From NCBI RefSeq assembly GCF_000090795.2, contig NW_003546305.1:194612-246350 (forward strand): 51,739 nt of DNA, read 5' to 3'. The translations under genes and the position numbers were made by a program. Positions within the stretch are counted from its first letter, which is position 1. Each line of letters starts with the position of its first letter. Shown here piece after piece: positions 22,139-33,056 of this stretch. The stretch comes from Amphimedon queenslandica (lineage: Eukaryota > Porifera > Demospongiae > Haplosclerida > Niphatidae). The notes beneath the pieces were generated by a model. It ran no database searches, was not told where the DNA came from, and was given only the letters and a program-made list of their open reading frames with translations.

Positions 22139-22585
22139 TCTTCTTTGGCTTATTATGTATGCATAAAGTTAAAAAATAAATTAAATTCTTATTAATGTAA
22201 TTCACTTATAGCACTGTTTATGTATAGTGCTTGGAGATCTTGGGCTTTTATATTTTTTGTAAAAAGTGTACCTAAAGCCTTCATTGGTCATTTTTGTGCA
22301 TTACCATCAATGTTAGTTATATAGAAATCGGGCATCATGAATATTATCATTCATTATTAATAAATTAACCCATAAGTTACCTAGGAGGAGCTCGGTTTGA
22401 TGTTAGAGCTTCTGCTTAAAAGAACAAGAGGCTAGAAAGAAACTTCGGAGAGGAGAAGTGAAAAAAAGGAAAGCGCAACTAGCATTTGATTTGTGTTGTT
22501 GCTAAGCTACCCTATAAAACCGTGCTGTAAACTTCACACCAAATGGTCGCATTGCATATCCCTTTTCTTTACTCTATTATCTATG

Positions 22586-22837
22586 GTCTGAGTCTCAACA
22601 ATGTGATCAATCTCATCTTGCAACAGTACAGACAAATGAACGTGTTTTACCACAATCTGGGGCTTCAAGTGAGGCTTCTTGTTCATTAGCATCATCACCA
22701 AGTTGTGTTACTGTACCTGATGATATTGCACTAACATTTATGTCTTCTCCTTGCCAACCCCTTAATGTCACATTAGCCAAAAGAGCATATTCTGCTAATA
22801 TTCAAAGGTCATTTAATCCTATCTGGTATCGTCATAG
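22586..22837 (+). pseudogene. hAT-2 transposase, middle fragment
   Basis: The frame continues from 19759 with SQQCDQSHLATVQTNERVLP, then a Ser/Pro-rich stretch and AKRAYSANIQRSFNPIWYRH. The R-x-F-x-P-x-WY segment begins the TTF-type zinc region of ZMYM1-like hAT proteins. It breaks off at 22837, where the 10.2 kb element starts after TAG. The next part of the TTF region, EYSVKRDA, is found at about 33086. Confidence 0.7.
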
Positions 22838-23049
22838 CCCAGTGGGTCTGACCCTTGCAATTATGGAGGGTCAGGACCTGTGAGGCACCCATTTTGTTCT
22901 AAGGGTGAGGCTGCCCAGCCCAGTTAGCCAGCTAGCGCAAAGCTGCAAACATGAACACCCGCAAGCTACAGCATGCAAGCCATAGAAGTTTTTAGCTATA
23001 TTTCTTCACTCTTTTACCTCCCTACCTATTCTAACTATGCTCTGCTATG

Positions 23050-26000
23050 GATGTGGAGAAAACCTCATTTCTTGTGAGACAATCTTTATACCAAATCTCA
23101 TAACAAAATTCTGGCCATTTAGAAAAAATTAGTAAGGCAGAAGCTGAGAGAACTGGAGATTACAGTTGATTCAGACTATTTTAGAGGAACATGATGCCAC
23201 AACTAGAAGCATTTGCCATAGATGTTCTACACATTTAGAAAGATTTGACACTCTTGTCATACCAATGATCAGCAATGCAGTTAATGCAATTTCGGCAAAC
23301 GGCGGAGAGGATGATAGCCATAATTTGACTTATCATAGTCTTAACGTCACAGGAGACTTATTTTTGAGAGATGACCTCAGTGATTCTGATGAACAGTGCC
23401 TGTACTAACGGGTGCTGTAGATATACCCGCAGTCACTTGTCCTACTGCTGGTTCACCTAATGTTGCTGTAAGCTTTGTATTAGTTGTAAGCAGTGATAAT
23501 TATAATTAAATATCATTTAGGTTGTAAAATGAAACAAAACAAAAATAATCATACCATATACCTTTCAGTAGTAAAAAGCTGCCACTTGGCAATCGCATGT
23601 AAGTTGTACTTAGTGCTAGCAAAAGAATGCTTAGCAAACAAGAAAGTCAAAAGCTATATCCTGAAAAGAATTGGATCTACCATTAGAAATGGAATTAGGC
23701 TAATGTTCAATTTTGAATCTATTTTGCAAAGTCATCAGATGATCTGAAGCACATTAAGTGAAGTATGATCTTTGGTGAATTACGAAGCAAAGCACCTACT
23801 ATTTATTTGTTTTTTGATGACAGCTACAAAAAGAAGTTTACGTATGAACAGGATTCCAGACGTATGCTTTTGAACTGCCGTTCTTCTGAAGTATACATTT
23901 AACCGATTCAACTTGGTCCAAAAAATAAAATCATTACTGTTATACTCTGGAAATTGCTCGAAAGAGATAAGCTATAGTTTATTGCATTTTTCTTTATTAG
24001 GATAGACATATTCCAGGCTCTGTTCAATCAGTATATCTGTCTCCCAATCTACTACCATTTCCTTATTAAAAATGCTTGGCAAACACCATAATCAAGTTGT
24101 TGAGGACTGGCAAGACACTATCACATCACAAATACTGTTACATGAGAGACCTAGTTTTGGCTAACATTATTTCAATAATAGTAGAATTTTATAAAACATT
24201 CATTGCCATATAATAAGAATCTAAGATTGACACTGGAAACCATATAGCAGTAGCAGTAGCAGAGCTGGAGGATGAGAAAATATCTAGAGATTCTTCTTTG
24301 GATAATTTTGTGGCCTCTTGTGATATGTTCTCTGACATAAAGGTTCGTAAAGAGTTGATCCCTGGGCCACCACTACACTTCCCAATTACTAGTTCTGATT
24401 CAGAATCAGATGTTGAATTTGATGCATCTCAGTGTTAAGACGATCAAGTTCTGCTAGTACCAGTACTGGACTCCACTCCTTTCAATCAAGCTCCATTTTT
24501 CAATTTTACTCCTTTGTTCCCTTCTTTCAAAATTATTGGTGACAATGTCAATAAAAATGTTACTCCACAATATATAAGATCAACATCCAAGTAACGAGTC
24601 AAATCATTGCGTTACTATCACAGTTATGCTTTTTGTGATAAAATTGATGTTAGTTCTTTTCCCATTGAACTGTCAACAACATGCATTCCACCACTTGAGA
24701 TATGTGCTAAGATGTTACTGCCAAATTAAGAAGATGACTCTGCCCTAATTGCTAACATTAAGGTACTATTTGCACGAATTTTAGTACAAACTTTACCATT
24801 CTTTAACATGGCCTTTTCTGATTTAAATGTTGATCACATTAATCACAGGAGACAGAACAACATGTCATCAAAATTATGCACTGTAAGTATTTAACTATAA
24901 TGTATGACATAATGACCTTTTTAATAAGGTACCTCTTGGAGTACTTCCAAGGGATGAAAACAAAGTGAGAGATATGGTTCACATACTAACTCATATCCAT
25001 CAGTACATGTCACAAGTTGAACATGAAGAGCATGTGGCTGTAGATCTACCATCTACTTGTGAGCTGAAGAATGCTACCATTTTTTAAGCCTTGACCCATC
25101 CTATATTGCTAGGAGATCAGTTATGTCAGGTTCAAGCTAGATTTGCACTTTAAGTTAAGTGCAATGGAGAGAGAATATCATCAAGATTGGAAGGGTTCTT
25201 TTTGATAATTGAGGATTGGCAAGCCAAGCTATGTCTGTTTCAAGTATGCATGATATTGCAATTAGACATGTTTCATTGTCTGTGTATTCATAGGTTATTT
25301 GGAAATTCTTAATGTGTAAGAAGTCAGTATGCGAACGTGGAACTGCCTACCAAATCAGAAGCCCATTGGAAGATGCAATGTAGCTGAAAAGGACCCAAAG
25401 AGCAATATGAATGCCTCAGTTTTTTTGCAAACCTTATTGAAGAGCTACATCACTTCGGCTGCTATGCAAGTCTTAGATATGGAAATCACTTGATGAATGC
25501 CCTTCAGTAATTCTAGAAGACTTATGGAGAGAAGGTCAGAAGATAGAAGTAGGCGTAAAGATATAATGTACACAATTTTGTCACTTATAATTGACAAGTT
25601 TGTCAATGTGAAATATAACTCACCATTACAAATTTCTTAAGATAGAGTAGGCACGTATGTCAAGGAACTATTAAGTATTGGATCATTATATGTGGAATTT
25701 CCTGGTGGCTTAAAAGTGGGGGATGGTGAGAGGGTAACAGATGCTGGAAGTTTTTTATGGTCATTTTCCACAATTCAAGTAAATAAAATATGCAAAAAAA
25801 GTAGTTCTTCTGTTACACCAATATCAGTACTTACTATCTCATAGGCAAGCTGAACATGCAATTTGTTGTCGCTAATGGGCATACCAGGAGGGAATATTTC
25901 TGCTGACCTGCATATGGAGCACTTAAACAGAAATTAGAAATTGGCATTGGCGCTCTTGGCAGCAATAAAACTAAAGACACAAATGTGAGACTCAGCAAAG

Positions 26001-26250
26001 CAATTGGCACATTCGGTCCTGTATTAGACAATGTTGATGAAGGAAATGGCGTTAATCACCCACCATACACGACATACACAAGCAAGTATGATGACTGATA
26101 TTGAAAAAGCTATTACTGACATCAATAAGGCAAAGCTCTTCAGTACTATGCCGGTAAAAGCTATTTCACATTTCTCAATGCAAAATCTCTTTTACATAAA
26201 GCACCAAAGGAAGACCTATAGTTTTGGCTTAAAGGAATCTTACCAAAATA
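23050..26250 (+). pseudogene. DUF6589-domain protein, probable transposase
   Basis: N-terminal cysteine motifs occur as CYGCGENL near 23042 and ICHRCSTHLERFDTL near 23208. KVKSYILKRIG lies near 23645 and LRSKAPTIYLFF near 23790. Later come VPLGVLPRDENKVRDMVHIL with LTHIHQYMSQVEHEEHVAVD near 24935, FFLIIEDWQAKLCLF near 25200, FANLIEELHHFGCY near 25430, and LLSIGSLYVEFPGGLKVGDG near 25670. Finally GNISADLHMEHLNR lies near 25890, with LFSTMPVKAISHF in another frame. This motif series, especially the DLHMEHLNR block, is that of DUF6589 proteins of animals and fungi. Stops and frameshifts are numerous and introns are likely. Its position within the TIRs suggests it is the element's transposase. 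Confidence 0.75.
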
Positions 26251-26457
26251 GGTATATGCATACAGGTCTTCTATATCCATGTCACTCTCACTCTCTATTC
26301 TTCTATGCCTCTCTTATATACACCAGTGAACATAGCTCATTGAACATTTATTGTATTAATATTATACATGTATAATTATTATATTTACATGCTTTTATAC
26401 TAGTTACATTAACATAAAAATATTATGGATGAGCATGTATCACAGCAGTTTTTTAGC

Positions 26458-26942
26458 ATCGTATTGTGTATATAACCTCCATCTTACTGAACAAGAATTG
26501 TCAATGGTAAGAAGGAGAAATGCAATATTTCTTCATATCCTTGTCAATGCTATGCCTTAATTGTTTGGTTAGCAGAATTGCTGTGATGGGCGACCATCTC
26601 GCCCAGATCTACCAGTTTCCTGTATATAGTACTCTGTATCATCTAGAGGGCAAACATGTATCATAGTTCTCACATCTAGGCAAATGACTCCCATTCCAAA
26701 GGCCAGAGTAGCACAGACCACTCTCAAACAGCTATGCTGTGTAAATGAACTTATGATCTGATTCTAAATGGCATTATCAGTGCACTTAGTAAAGACCTCT
26801 ACCTATCGATACATGGACACAGATGGTGTACCAGGTGGCTCTGTATAATTGTACTTCAGATAGTTTTGAAAATATAAGTATATAGTAGCACAGTCATCCA
26901 TACTTTGGCAATAAATAATTGTTCTTGGAAAATCAGTCCTTT
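26458..26942 (-). pseudogene. RecQ-like helicase, C-terminal half
   Basis: Minus-strand reading from the LTR edge gives TDFPRTIIYCQSMDDCATIY (motif IV region), YLKYNYTEPPGTPSVSMYR, a stop, VEVFTKCTD, a stop, SCLRVVCATLAFGMGV (motif V) and MIHVCPLDDTEYYIQETGRS followed by GRDGRPS (motif VI). A frame-shifted tail with LRHSIDKDMKKYC follows. These are the signature blocks of the second RecA fold of RecQ helicases, ATP-driven 3'-5' DNA unwinding enzymes. Two in-frame stops and a shift make it non-functional. The N-terminal half is at 32078-32895, beyond the Gypsy insertion. Confidence 0.9.
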
Positions 26943-27184
26943 TGTAGTAATGACTATCATCGATAATTTATGATGAATAATAACTCAATAGTCTATAATG
27001 TGTATATGTAATGACTGTGAATAATATGAGAGGTGTGGTAGAGAGGTGGGGGTGTGGATGGACAGGTGTAAATAATTGTTATTGTTGGTTGCTGTTCAGT
27101 CTTTATCTCTGTAATCTATATCCATCCTGGTTATTCAATAATATATTGGTTAATCCTTGGGGGCTATTGATTATCCCCACTACA
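26943..27184 (+). repeat. Gypsy 5' LTR
   Basis: Starts TGTAGTAATG and ends CCCCACTACA, with TGTAGT/ACTACA inverted ends. It is followed by tttggcacagtgggtagg, the presumed primer-binding region, whose tRNA I could not assign. Confidence 0.95.
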
Positions 27185-27309
27185 TTTGGCACAGTGGGTA
27201 GGATAAAGACAATGTCTGCTTGCCGGTAAACAAACTTTGTTTCCAGCATATAATTGTGGTTAGTCGCCATTTTTTTGATTGTTTTCTGTGTCATTTTCTA
27301 ATCTAGAGT

Positions 27310-28078
27310 GAGATAGCAACAAAGCCAATTATATTGCCTGAAACCTTTTCCGGAATGGAAAATTGGGAACAATGCAGACTCCACTTCTCAGATTGTGCCG
27401 TAATTAATGCGTGCAATGCCGATCAGCAGTTGAAGTTTCAACATGTACGTCTTACGGGTCGAGCTCAGGCTGTGTTTTACCGACTTTCTGATTCTGAGAA
27501 GGATACATTTGATAAGGCAGTGGAGGCACTCCAAGTTCATTTTGAGCCTGTGGGGAAGCTTGAATTATACAGCTGATTTCTCGATGAGGAATAGAAGACC
27601 TGTGGAAAGCTCAATGGAGTTCTCAGAGGAGTTGCGGTGGTTAGCTTCCAAGGCTTACCCTGATTTAAGTGCAGGAGCCCAGGAACAGCTTGCTCTCACC
27701 CATTTACTCAGTTCTATTGATGATACACAGACAGTACTCTTGGTGAAGCAAAAAAACCCCTCTTCACTAGCTGAGGCTATTACTTATATAATGCAGATTG
27801 AGAGTGTGTTGGCCCCTACTTGTATTTCAGCAACCAATACAGAGGCTGCTACTTTTCCGGTAATATCAAGCTCCCATGAGGATAAACTCCTTGATCCTAT
27901 GACTAAAATTTCTGATAAAATTGAATCATTAAACTCCCAGCAGCAAACACGCTATACATCTCGGCCCCACCCCTCGCAAAGGCCATTAGTTTCGCAGTCT
28001 CCTCGTAAGCCAGTGGTTTGTTATAGATGTCATCTGGAGGGTCATTTTGCTAGAGGATGTGCTGCCCCTCGACAACAT
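27310..28078 (+). pseudogene. Gypsy gag
   Basis: The first frame includes ILPETFSGMENWEQCRLHF and GRAQAVFYRL, then shifts frame near 27570. The second frame continues with EFSEELRWLASKAYPDLS and HLLSSIDDTQTVLLVKQ and ends with the nucleocapsid CCHC knuckle CYRCHLEGHFARGCA near 28022. Order and length are typical of Gypsy gag, the particle-forming protein. One frameshift separates capsid-like halves. There is no clear ATG upstream of the first conserved block. Confidence 0.85.
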
Positions 28079-28179
28079 TAGCAGGGAAACGACCAACCTC
28101 CAGCCCAGTAAGGGGTCCTAAGACTGGAAGTGAATGTGCCAATGTGACCCAATCAGACAAAATATTTCTATCCCCTGTA

Positions 28180-28410
28180 AACTCTTCTCTGACCTTTTAT
28201 GTTTTTTTTACAATATTTGGTCAAGCTTACAGTTTCCTTGTTGACACTGGGGCAGCAGCCTTTATGGTGTTATTTTCTCTCCTCTGACTGTAAAGGGTAA
28301 GGCTAATATAGTCCTGCAGAATCATCAATATAATTTTCTTACTAGAGCTATTGTAGTAGATGATCTAGCTGAGGAAGCTATTCTGGGGCTTGATTTTCTG
28401 GAGATGTATA
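28180..28410 (+). pseudogene. Gypsy protease region
   Basis: SFLVDTGAA near 28237 is the aspartic-protease active-site motif (D-T-G). After a stop and frame change, AILGLDFLEMYRG near 28378 is the second conserved protease block (ILGLDFL). The enzyme normally cuts the Gag-Pol polyprotein. The stop at 28285 breaks it here. Confidence 0.8.
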
Positions 28411-29066
28411 GAGGAACCATTGATGTACCCATGAGGAAGTTAGTGTTGTGGCATGCTGGTACTACACCTATATCTATTTGTGCTTCTTCTTTTAATAACA
28501 AGGAATCGTATCCCCGTGCTGCTGCTCTATACAAGACAGTACTTATTTCACCCTACTCTGAGGTAGAAACCCTGGCTAGGGTTGATAATTTTATACATGA
28601 TGCAGACACCTGGTTAATTGAGGATAATTTATTGTATCATAAATGAATTAACTCTACTGTGGCCAGAGCAATTGTCACACCCAGCTCCAGTGTAGTGGTT
28701 TGCCTACTTAATCCGACAAATTCTGTTGTAACTATTCACAAGGGTACTCATATTGCTTCAGTCAGCAGGTTGTCAAACGAGGAAGTCCTAATGGCATCTC
28801 AGGTATTAACTACACAAATCATATCTGCACAACAAATCTTGCAAAATATTGCCTACAGTTCAACACAGCTTTCTCTTTCTGAATAGGAGACGCTCTATAC
28901 CCTCCTACTCTTTTTCGCTGATGTTTTTCGAGATGATGACGATGATTTAGGCCATACACAAGTCACTAAGCACGACATTGATACTGGATCAGCAACACCA
29001 ATTCGTCAACCTCTCCGACAAATCCCAAAGCACAAGCAAGAGGAAGCACAAAGGATTATCCAACGT

Positions 29067-30260
29067 ATGCTCGTTAAAAATATAATATTTCCTACCCAAA
29101 GTCCATTGTCTTCACCAGTCATTCTTGTAAAGAAGAAGGATGGGTCGTTATGTTTCTGTGTTGAGTACCGTAAAGTAAATTCTGTTACTAGAACGGATGC
29201 TTACCCACTTCCTCGTATCAATGATTTCCTTGATACACTGGCTGGATTATCATGGTTTACTACCCTCGATGTCCTCAGCGGATACTGGCAATTGGAAGTT
29301 GCAGAGGATGATCAGAAGACAGCATTTTCTATACAAAATGGGTTGTTTCAATTCAATGTTATGCCAGTTGGTCTCTGTAATGCTCGGGCCAGTTTTCAGT
29401 GCCTAATGGATATGGTTTTGGCTGGTTTACTTTGGGATATATGCCTTGTCTACATTGATGATGTCATCATAATGGGGCGTGATTTTAACTCTCATTTTAC
29501 CAATATTGCTAATGTTTTGCATTGTCCACAGGATGCTGGTCTTATGGTCATACCATCAAAGTGCAATTGTTTGTAGTAGGATGTATTGTTTTGAGGTCAT
29601 GTGATATCTGACAAAGGTATTTCTACTAACAAATTGAAGGTGGACAAAATAGTGTCCTGGCCAACACCCACTAATCTGCAGCATCTCCAACAGTTTCTCG
29701 GGCTTGCCAGCTATTATAGACGCTTTATCAAAGATTTTGCTACTATTAGCAGGCCACTCCGTTGCCTTACTGAGAAGAAAGCCCCCTTTCATTGGACATC
29801 AGACTGTGCTAATGCCTTCAGTCAATTAAAGGTCCTATTGACCACAGCACCTATTTTATATTTTCCAGATTTATCCCCAGTGTTCATACTGGACACAGAT
29901 GCTAGTAATGATGGTATAGGAGCTGTGTTGTCTTAATGTAAAGAGGGAAAGGAACATGTAATTGCCTATGCCTGTCGATCCCTGACCAGAGCAGAGAGGA
30001 ATTATAGTGTGACCCGCAGGGAACTTCTTGCAGTTGTCACTTTCACGGGCTATTTTCGTCCATACCTTTTAGAACATCATTTCCTCCTACGCACTGATCA
30101 CCACTCTTTGACATGGTTGACAAACTTCAAGAACCCAGAGGGACAGCTAGCTCGCTGGCTAGAAAAACTTGCAGAGTACTCTTTCAAAATTGAACACAGG
30201 TCAGGTTGCAAGCACGATAATGCTGATTCCCTAACTAGATATCCCACTAACACTGCCATT
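29067..30260 (+). pseudogene. Gypsy reverse transcriptase and RNase H
   Basis: RT blocks in order are SPVILVKKKDGS, FCVEYRKVNSVT, YPLPRINDFLDTLAG, WFTTLDVLSGYWQLEV, FQFNVMPVGLCNARASFQ and LVYIDDVIIMG (catalytic YIDD at 29451-29462). After a stop at 29574 come the thumb block GLASYYRRFIKDFATI and RNase H with ILDTDASNDGIGAVLS. A stop at 29934 follows, then RELLAVV, LRTDHHSLTWL and EHRSGCKHDNADSLTRYP. At least three breaks separate otherwise well-preserved domains. It would have copied element RNA into DNA in the cytoplasmic particle. Confidence 0.95.
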
Positions 30261-30439
30261 AATGCAACTGGTTCACAATCTCCTTTCTCTCTTTTTTCCT
30301 ACCTTTCTAGTGATATTTATAATTTTCAAATGCAAGATGCTGTTACTGGTCATGTACTGAGGGCAATGGAACAGAATATTAAGCCATCTATTCAAAGTTT
30401 GGAATTAAAACTGGGAAACTTTTTCTATTATGGGACCAG

Positions 30440-31500
30440 CTTTTAGTTGAGGATCATATTTTATTTCGTATTTTTCACAGCCCTGACTCAAATGATACAT
30501 GGAAGCAGCTAGTGGTACCCTCATCTCTACAATCTGAAGTTCTTGAGCATATTCATGCTGGGTCGGTGGGGGGACATCTAGGCCAATCAAAGACTCTTCA
30601 GAAACTGAGACCCGTTCTATTGGCCAGGCCACTATAATGATGTGATGATGTGGTGTGCTTCATGTCCCTCATGCTCCACTAGGAAGTCCCCATCTCCTAA
30701 GGCCAAGGCCCCACTTAAACCTATTCTGGTAGGACATCCTATGCAGTTAGTGGCAGTTGACTTGTTAGGCCCCTCCCACGCAGCCAGAATGGCAACTCAT
30801 ATATTGGCTGCCACCAAGTATTTCACCAAACATGGAGGCTGTTAAAGTAGCTAAAGCCCTCACTAACGAAAATTAATGTTTTTTCGATTCTCTCCACCTG
30901 AGGCATTGCATTCTGACCAAGGTTGGCAATTTCACGGGTTACTTCTCAAAGAGATATGCCGAATTCTTCAGATCAGGAAGTCCCGAACATCTCCATATCA
31001 CCCACAATGTGATTGTCTTGTTGAAAGACTTAATCGCACTTTTTTGAGTATGCTGGCCACGTCAGCTAAGGATAACCCTCTTATTTGGGAAGAATATCTT
31101 CAACCTGTGTGTTTCGCCTATAACACAAATACTCACTCTTCCACTGGTGTTAACTCTCCTGTTGCAAAGGATCTGTCAACTATTTCATATTCTTGTCAGA
31201 TGCAGATTAAATTAAATCATGCTTATCAGAAGGTTCGTGAGACACTTGGAAATGTACAGCAACGTCAAAGGCTCTTTATGATCGTCATGTTCACAGTACA
31301 CCATTCAAAGAGGGAGATATGGTATGGCTGTATTCTACAGTAGTACCTTCTAACAGTCATCGCAAACTATATCACCCATGGACTGGACCATATCGGGTTC
31401 TATCTAAGCTGTCAGATTTAAACTATAAAATAGCACCCACTCACGAATTATCAAAATCAGCTTTAGTCAATTTTGATAGGCTAAAGAAATGCACTTCGAG
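30440..31500 (+). pseudogene. Gypsy integrase with C-terminal GPY module
   Basis: The HHCC zinc region appears as HIHAGSVGGHLGQ near 30549 and CASCPSC near 30655. The core acids lie in LVAVDLLGPSHAA (D), LHSDQGWQFHG (D, near 30904) and CLVERLNRTFL (E, near 31015). The GPF/Y module appears as LYHPWTGPYRVLSKL near 31366, ending around KSALVNFDRLKK. Frameshifts lie near 30620, 30845 and 31250. After it an acidic, Ser/Pro-rich tail with two PDDFDD repeats (31580-31780) stays open up to the 3' LTR region. Confidence 0.9.
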
Positions 31501-31820
31501 GACTCAACAGTGTTCTAATCCTTTTTCTCATTCTTTCTTCACTCACACTGGTCACACTCATACTTTTGATGAGGACCCACCTGATGATTTTGATGACTCT
31601 TTTCCTCAGGAGGATGACATACCTGATGACTTTGATGACACCTCTCCTCATGAAAATCTCCCTAGTACCTCTGACGCTGATAGTAATGTTATATCTCTCT
31701 CTTCCTCTCCTCCCTCCTCCCCTCCTTGTCCCACTCCACTTTCCCTTCATTATCCAACTAGATTTCGTCACTTCCTGACAAAGGTCCTTTTATTTTTTAC
31801 TGATGCAGGACGCATATCTT

Positions 31821-32077
31821 TCAGAGAAGGGCTGTGTAGTAATGACTATCATTGATAATATATGATGTATAATATCTCAATAGTCTGTAATTTGTATGTG
31901 TAATGACTGTGAAAAATATGATAGGTGTGGTAGAGTGGTAAGTGTGTGGAAAGACAGGTGTGAATAATTGTTATTGTTGGTTGCTGTTCAGTCTTTATCT
32001 CTGTGTAATCTTTATCCATCCTTGTTATTCAATAATACATCAGTTAATCCTTGGTGCTATTGATTATCCCCACTACA
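31821..32077 (+). repeat. Gypsy polypurine tract and 3' LTR
   Basis: The purine-rich agagaagggctg directly precedes the LTR start TGTAGTAATG at 31835. The LTR ends CCCCACTACA at 32077. It is the partner of 26943-27184. Confidence 0.9.
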
Positions 32078-32895
32078 TTTTTTGCTTCAATTCTGCTAAA
32101 ATTCCAAAATTCTCTACAATGACATAAATGGTGACACAATATTTAATATTGTCCATGTTTGGTAGTATAACTACCATATTTGAATTTTTAATGCCAATCA
32201 AATGAGGTAATATGCTACATAGTTCACCAATTGTCAGCAATGCTTCACGAAAGGTACTTCCTCTAAATAGAAATTGATCATTTAAAAATAAATATTGTAC
32301 TAGTTAACCATTTTTTAATAGTATCAACTTTGTGAATAGCCAGACCAAAAATTCTTGCTTGGTATTCATGAGGGCAAATAATATTTCCATATTTTTTTCT
32401 CTTTAATAGTGACTCAGGTGTGAAAAATATCAATTGATATTTCCTTTGCTCTACAGCATTTTTGATACTGATACTGTCATCTTCATCACCACAGATATAG
32501 CCCACACACAAGCCACTACTTGCAGATAAAGAACATACCTACATAAAAAAACTTGCCTTATATTTACTATCATAGTACATGATACTTTTTTGTTTGCACA
32601 AGTTCCATACCTCATCTTCTATTATTGCTATAAATGATGTCACTACAGTAATGATGGACTTGAGTATTTCCGTTCTCACGTCATCAAAAACCAGGGGTAA
32701 GCACCTATAGCACTATGATTTTCCAAACCCAGTGGGTAACACAGCATATACATCTCGCACAAGAGAGCTAACTACAAACCTCTGTTCAGGTTTTAAGGTA
32801 TAATCCAAGTAGCTGGTAGCTTTATCAATGCTTCTATCAGTATTTATGTTTCTATCCATGATTTTGAACGGCTGATCATTCCGTTGAATGAGCAC
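32078..32895 (-). pseudogene. RecQ-like helicase, N-terminal half
   Basis: Minus-strand reading gives DYTLKPEQRFVVSSLV, then VYAVLPTGFGKS (Walker A, near 32713), an immediate stop, CYRCLPLVFDD and a frame ending IAIIEDE at a good donor (gtatgg). The next exon has GYICGDEDD and YQLIFFTPESLL. It continues to LAIHKVDTIKKW, where family members have a DEAH-box motif II; the acids are lost. A further segment with FREALLTIGELCSIL reaches the LTR edge. The motifs follow the order of the first RecA fold of RecQ. The stop and lost motif II show inactivity. Continuation at 26942. Confidence 0.9.
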
Positions 32896-33056
32896 GCTCT
32901 TTTATGTGCAATACCATATTTCAATATTCTATTTATTACAATAAAAATTGAAATTAAACATCACTTCCTGTCACTGCAGGATTTCCGCAGTAGAACAAAT
33001 ACGGGTGCCGTACTGGTTCTGACGCTCCGTATTTGCAAGGGTCAGGCCCGCCTGAC

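Larger units (their letters stand above)
19760..22585 (-). mobile_element. Element B: CATAG-ended DNA transposon with 7-bp TSD
   Basis: The ends read inward are CATAGATAATAGAGTAAA followed by GGAAAGTGATTGGAA at the left and CATAGATAATAGAGTAAA with GAAAAGGGAT at the right. Flanks gcctgag (19753-19759) and gtctgag (22586-22592) match at 6 of 7. The insertion interrupts the hAT-2 reading frame. It carries a multi-exon minus-strand gene. A 45-base N run at 21759-21803 is an assembly gap. A 7-bp TSD with CA-starting ends would fit the P superfamily or Dada, but the protein gave no clear match to either. MITE A has the same ends. Confidence 0.8.
26943..32077 (+). mobile_element. Full-length Ty3/Gypsy retrotransposon with two LTRs
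   Basis: Two similar LTRs, 26943-27184 and 31835-32077, flank gag, protease, RT, RNase H and integrase coding in the standard Gypsy order. About 25 substitutions and two small indels separate the LTRs by eye count over about 240 bp, so the insertion is old. Flanking tetramers are cttt and tttt, a possible 4-bp TSD with one mismatch. The element lies inside, and opposite to, the RecQ-like gene of the AcademH-like element. No envelope gene is present. Multiple frameshifts and stops make the copy defective. Confidence 0.95.
22838..33056. mobile_element. AcademH-like 10.2 kb TIR element (DUF6589 + RecQ helicase)
   Basis: The left end (22838-22905) and the right end (32985-33056, reverse complement) match over about 65 bp: CCCAGTGGGTCTGACCCTTG versus GTCAGGCGGGCCTGACCCTTG, then tatGGAG-GTCAG, and GCACCC with TTTGTTCT. 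A TAG trinucleotide flanks each end (22835-22837 and 33057-33059). Outside, the two halves of the hAT-2 gene meet. Inside are two convergent degenerate genes, a plus-strand DUF6589-type protein and a minus-strand RecQ-like helicase, the latter split by the Gypsy element at 26943-32077. Without Gypsy the element would be about 5.1 kb. A helicase-bearing lineage of Academ transposons with 3-4 bp TSDs (AcademH) is the best fit I recall; this assignment is inference. Confidence 0.7.
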
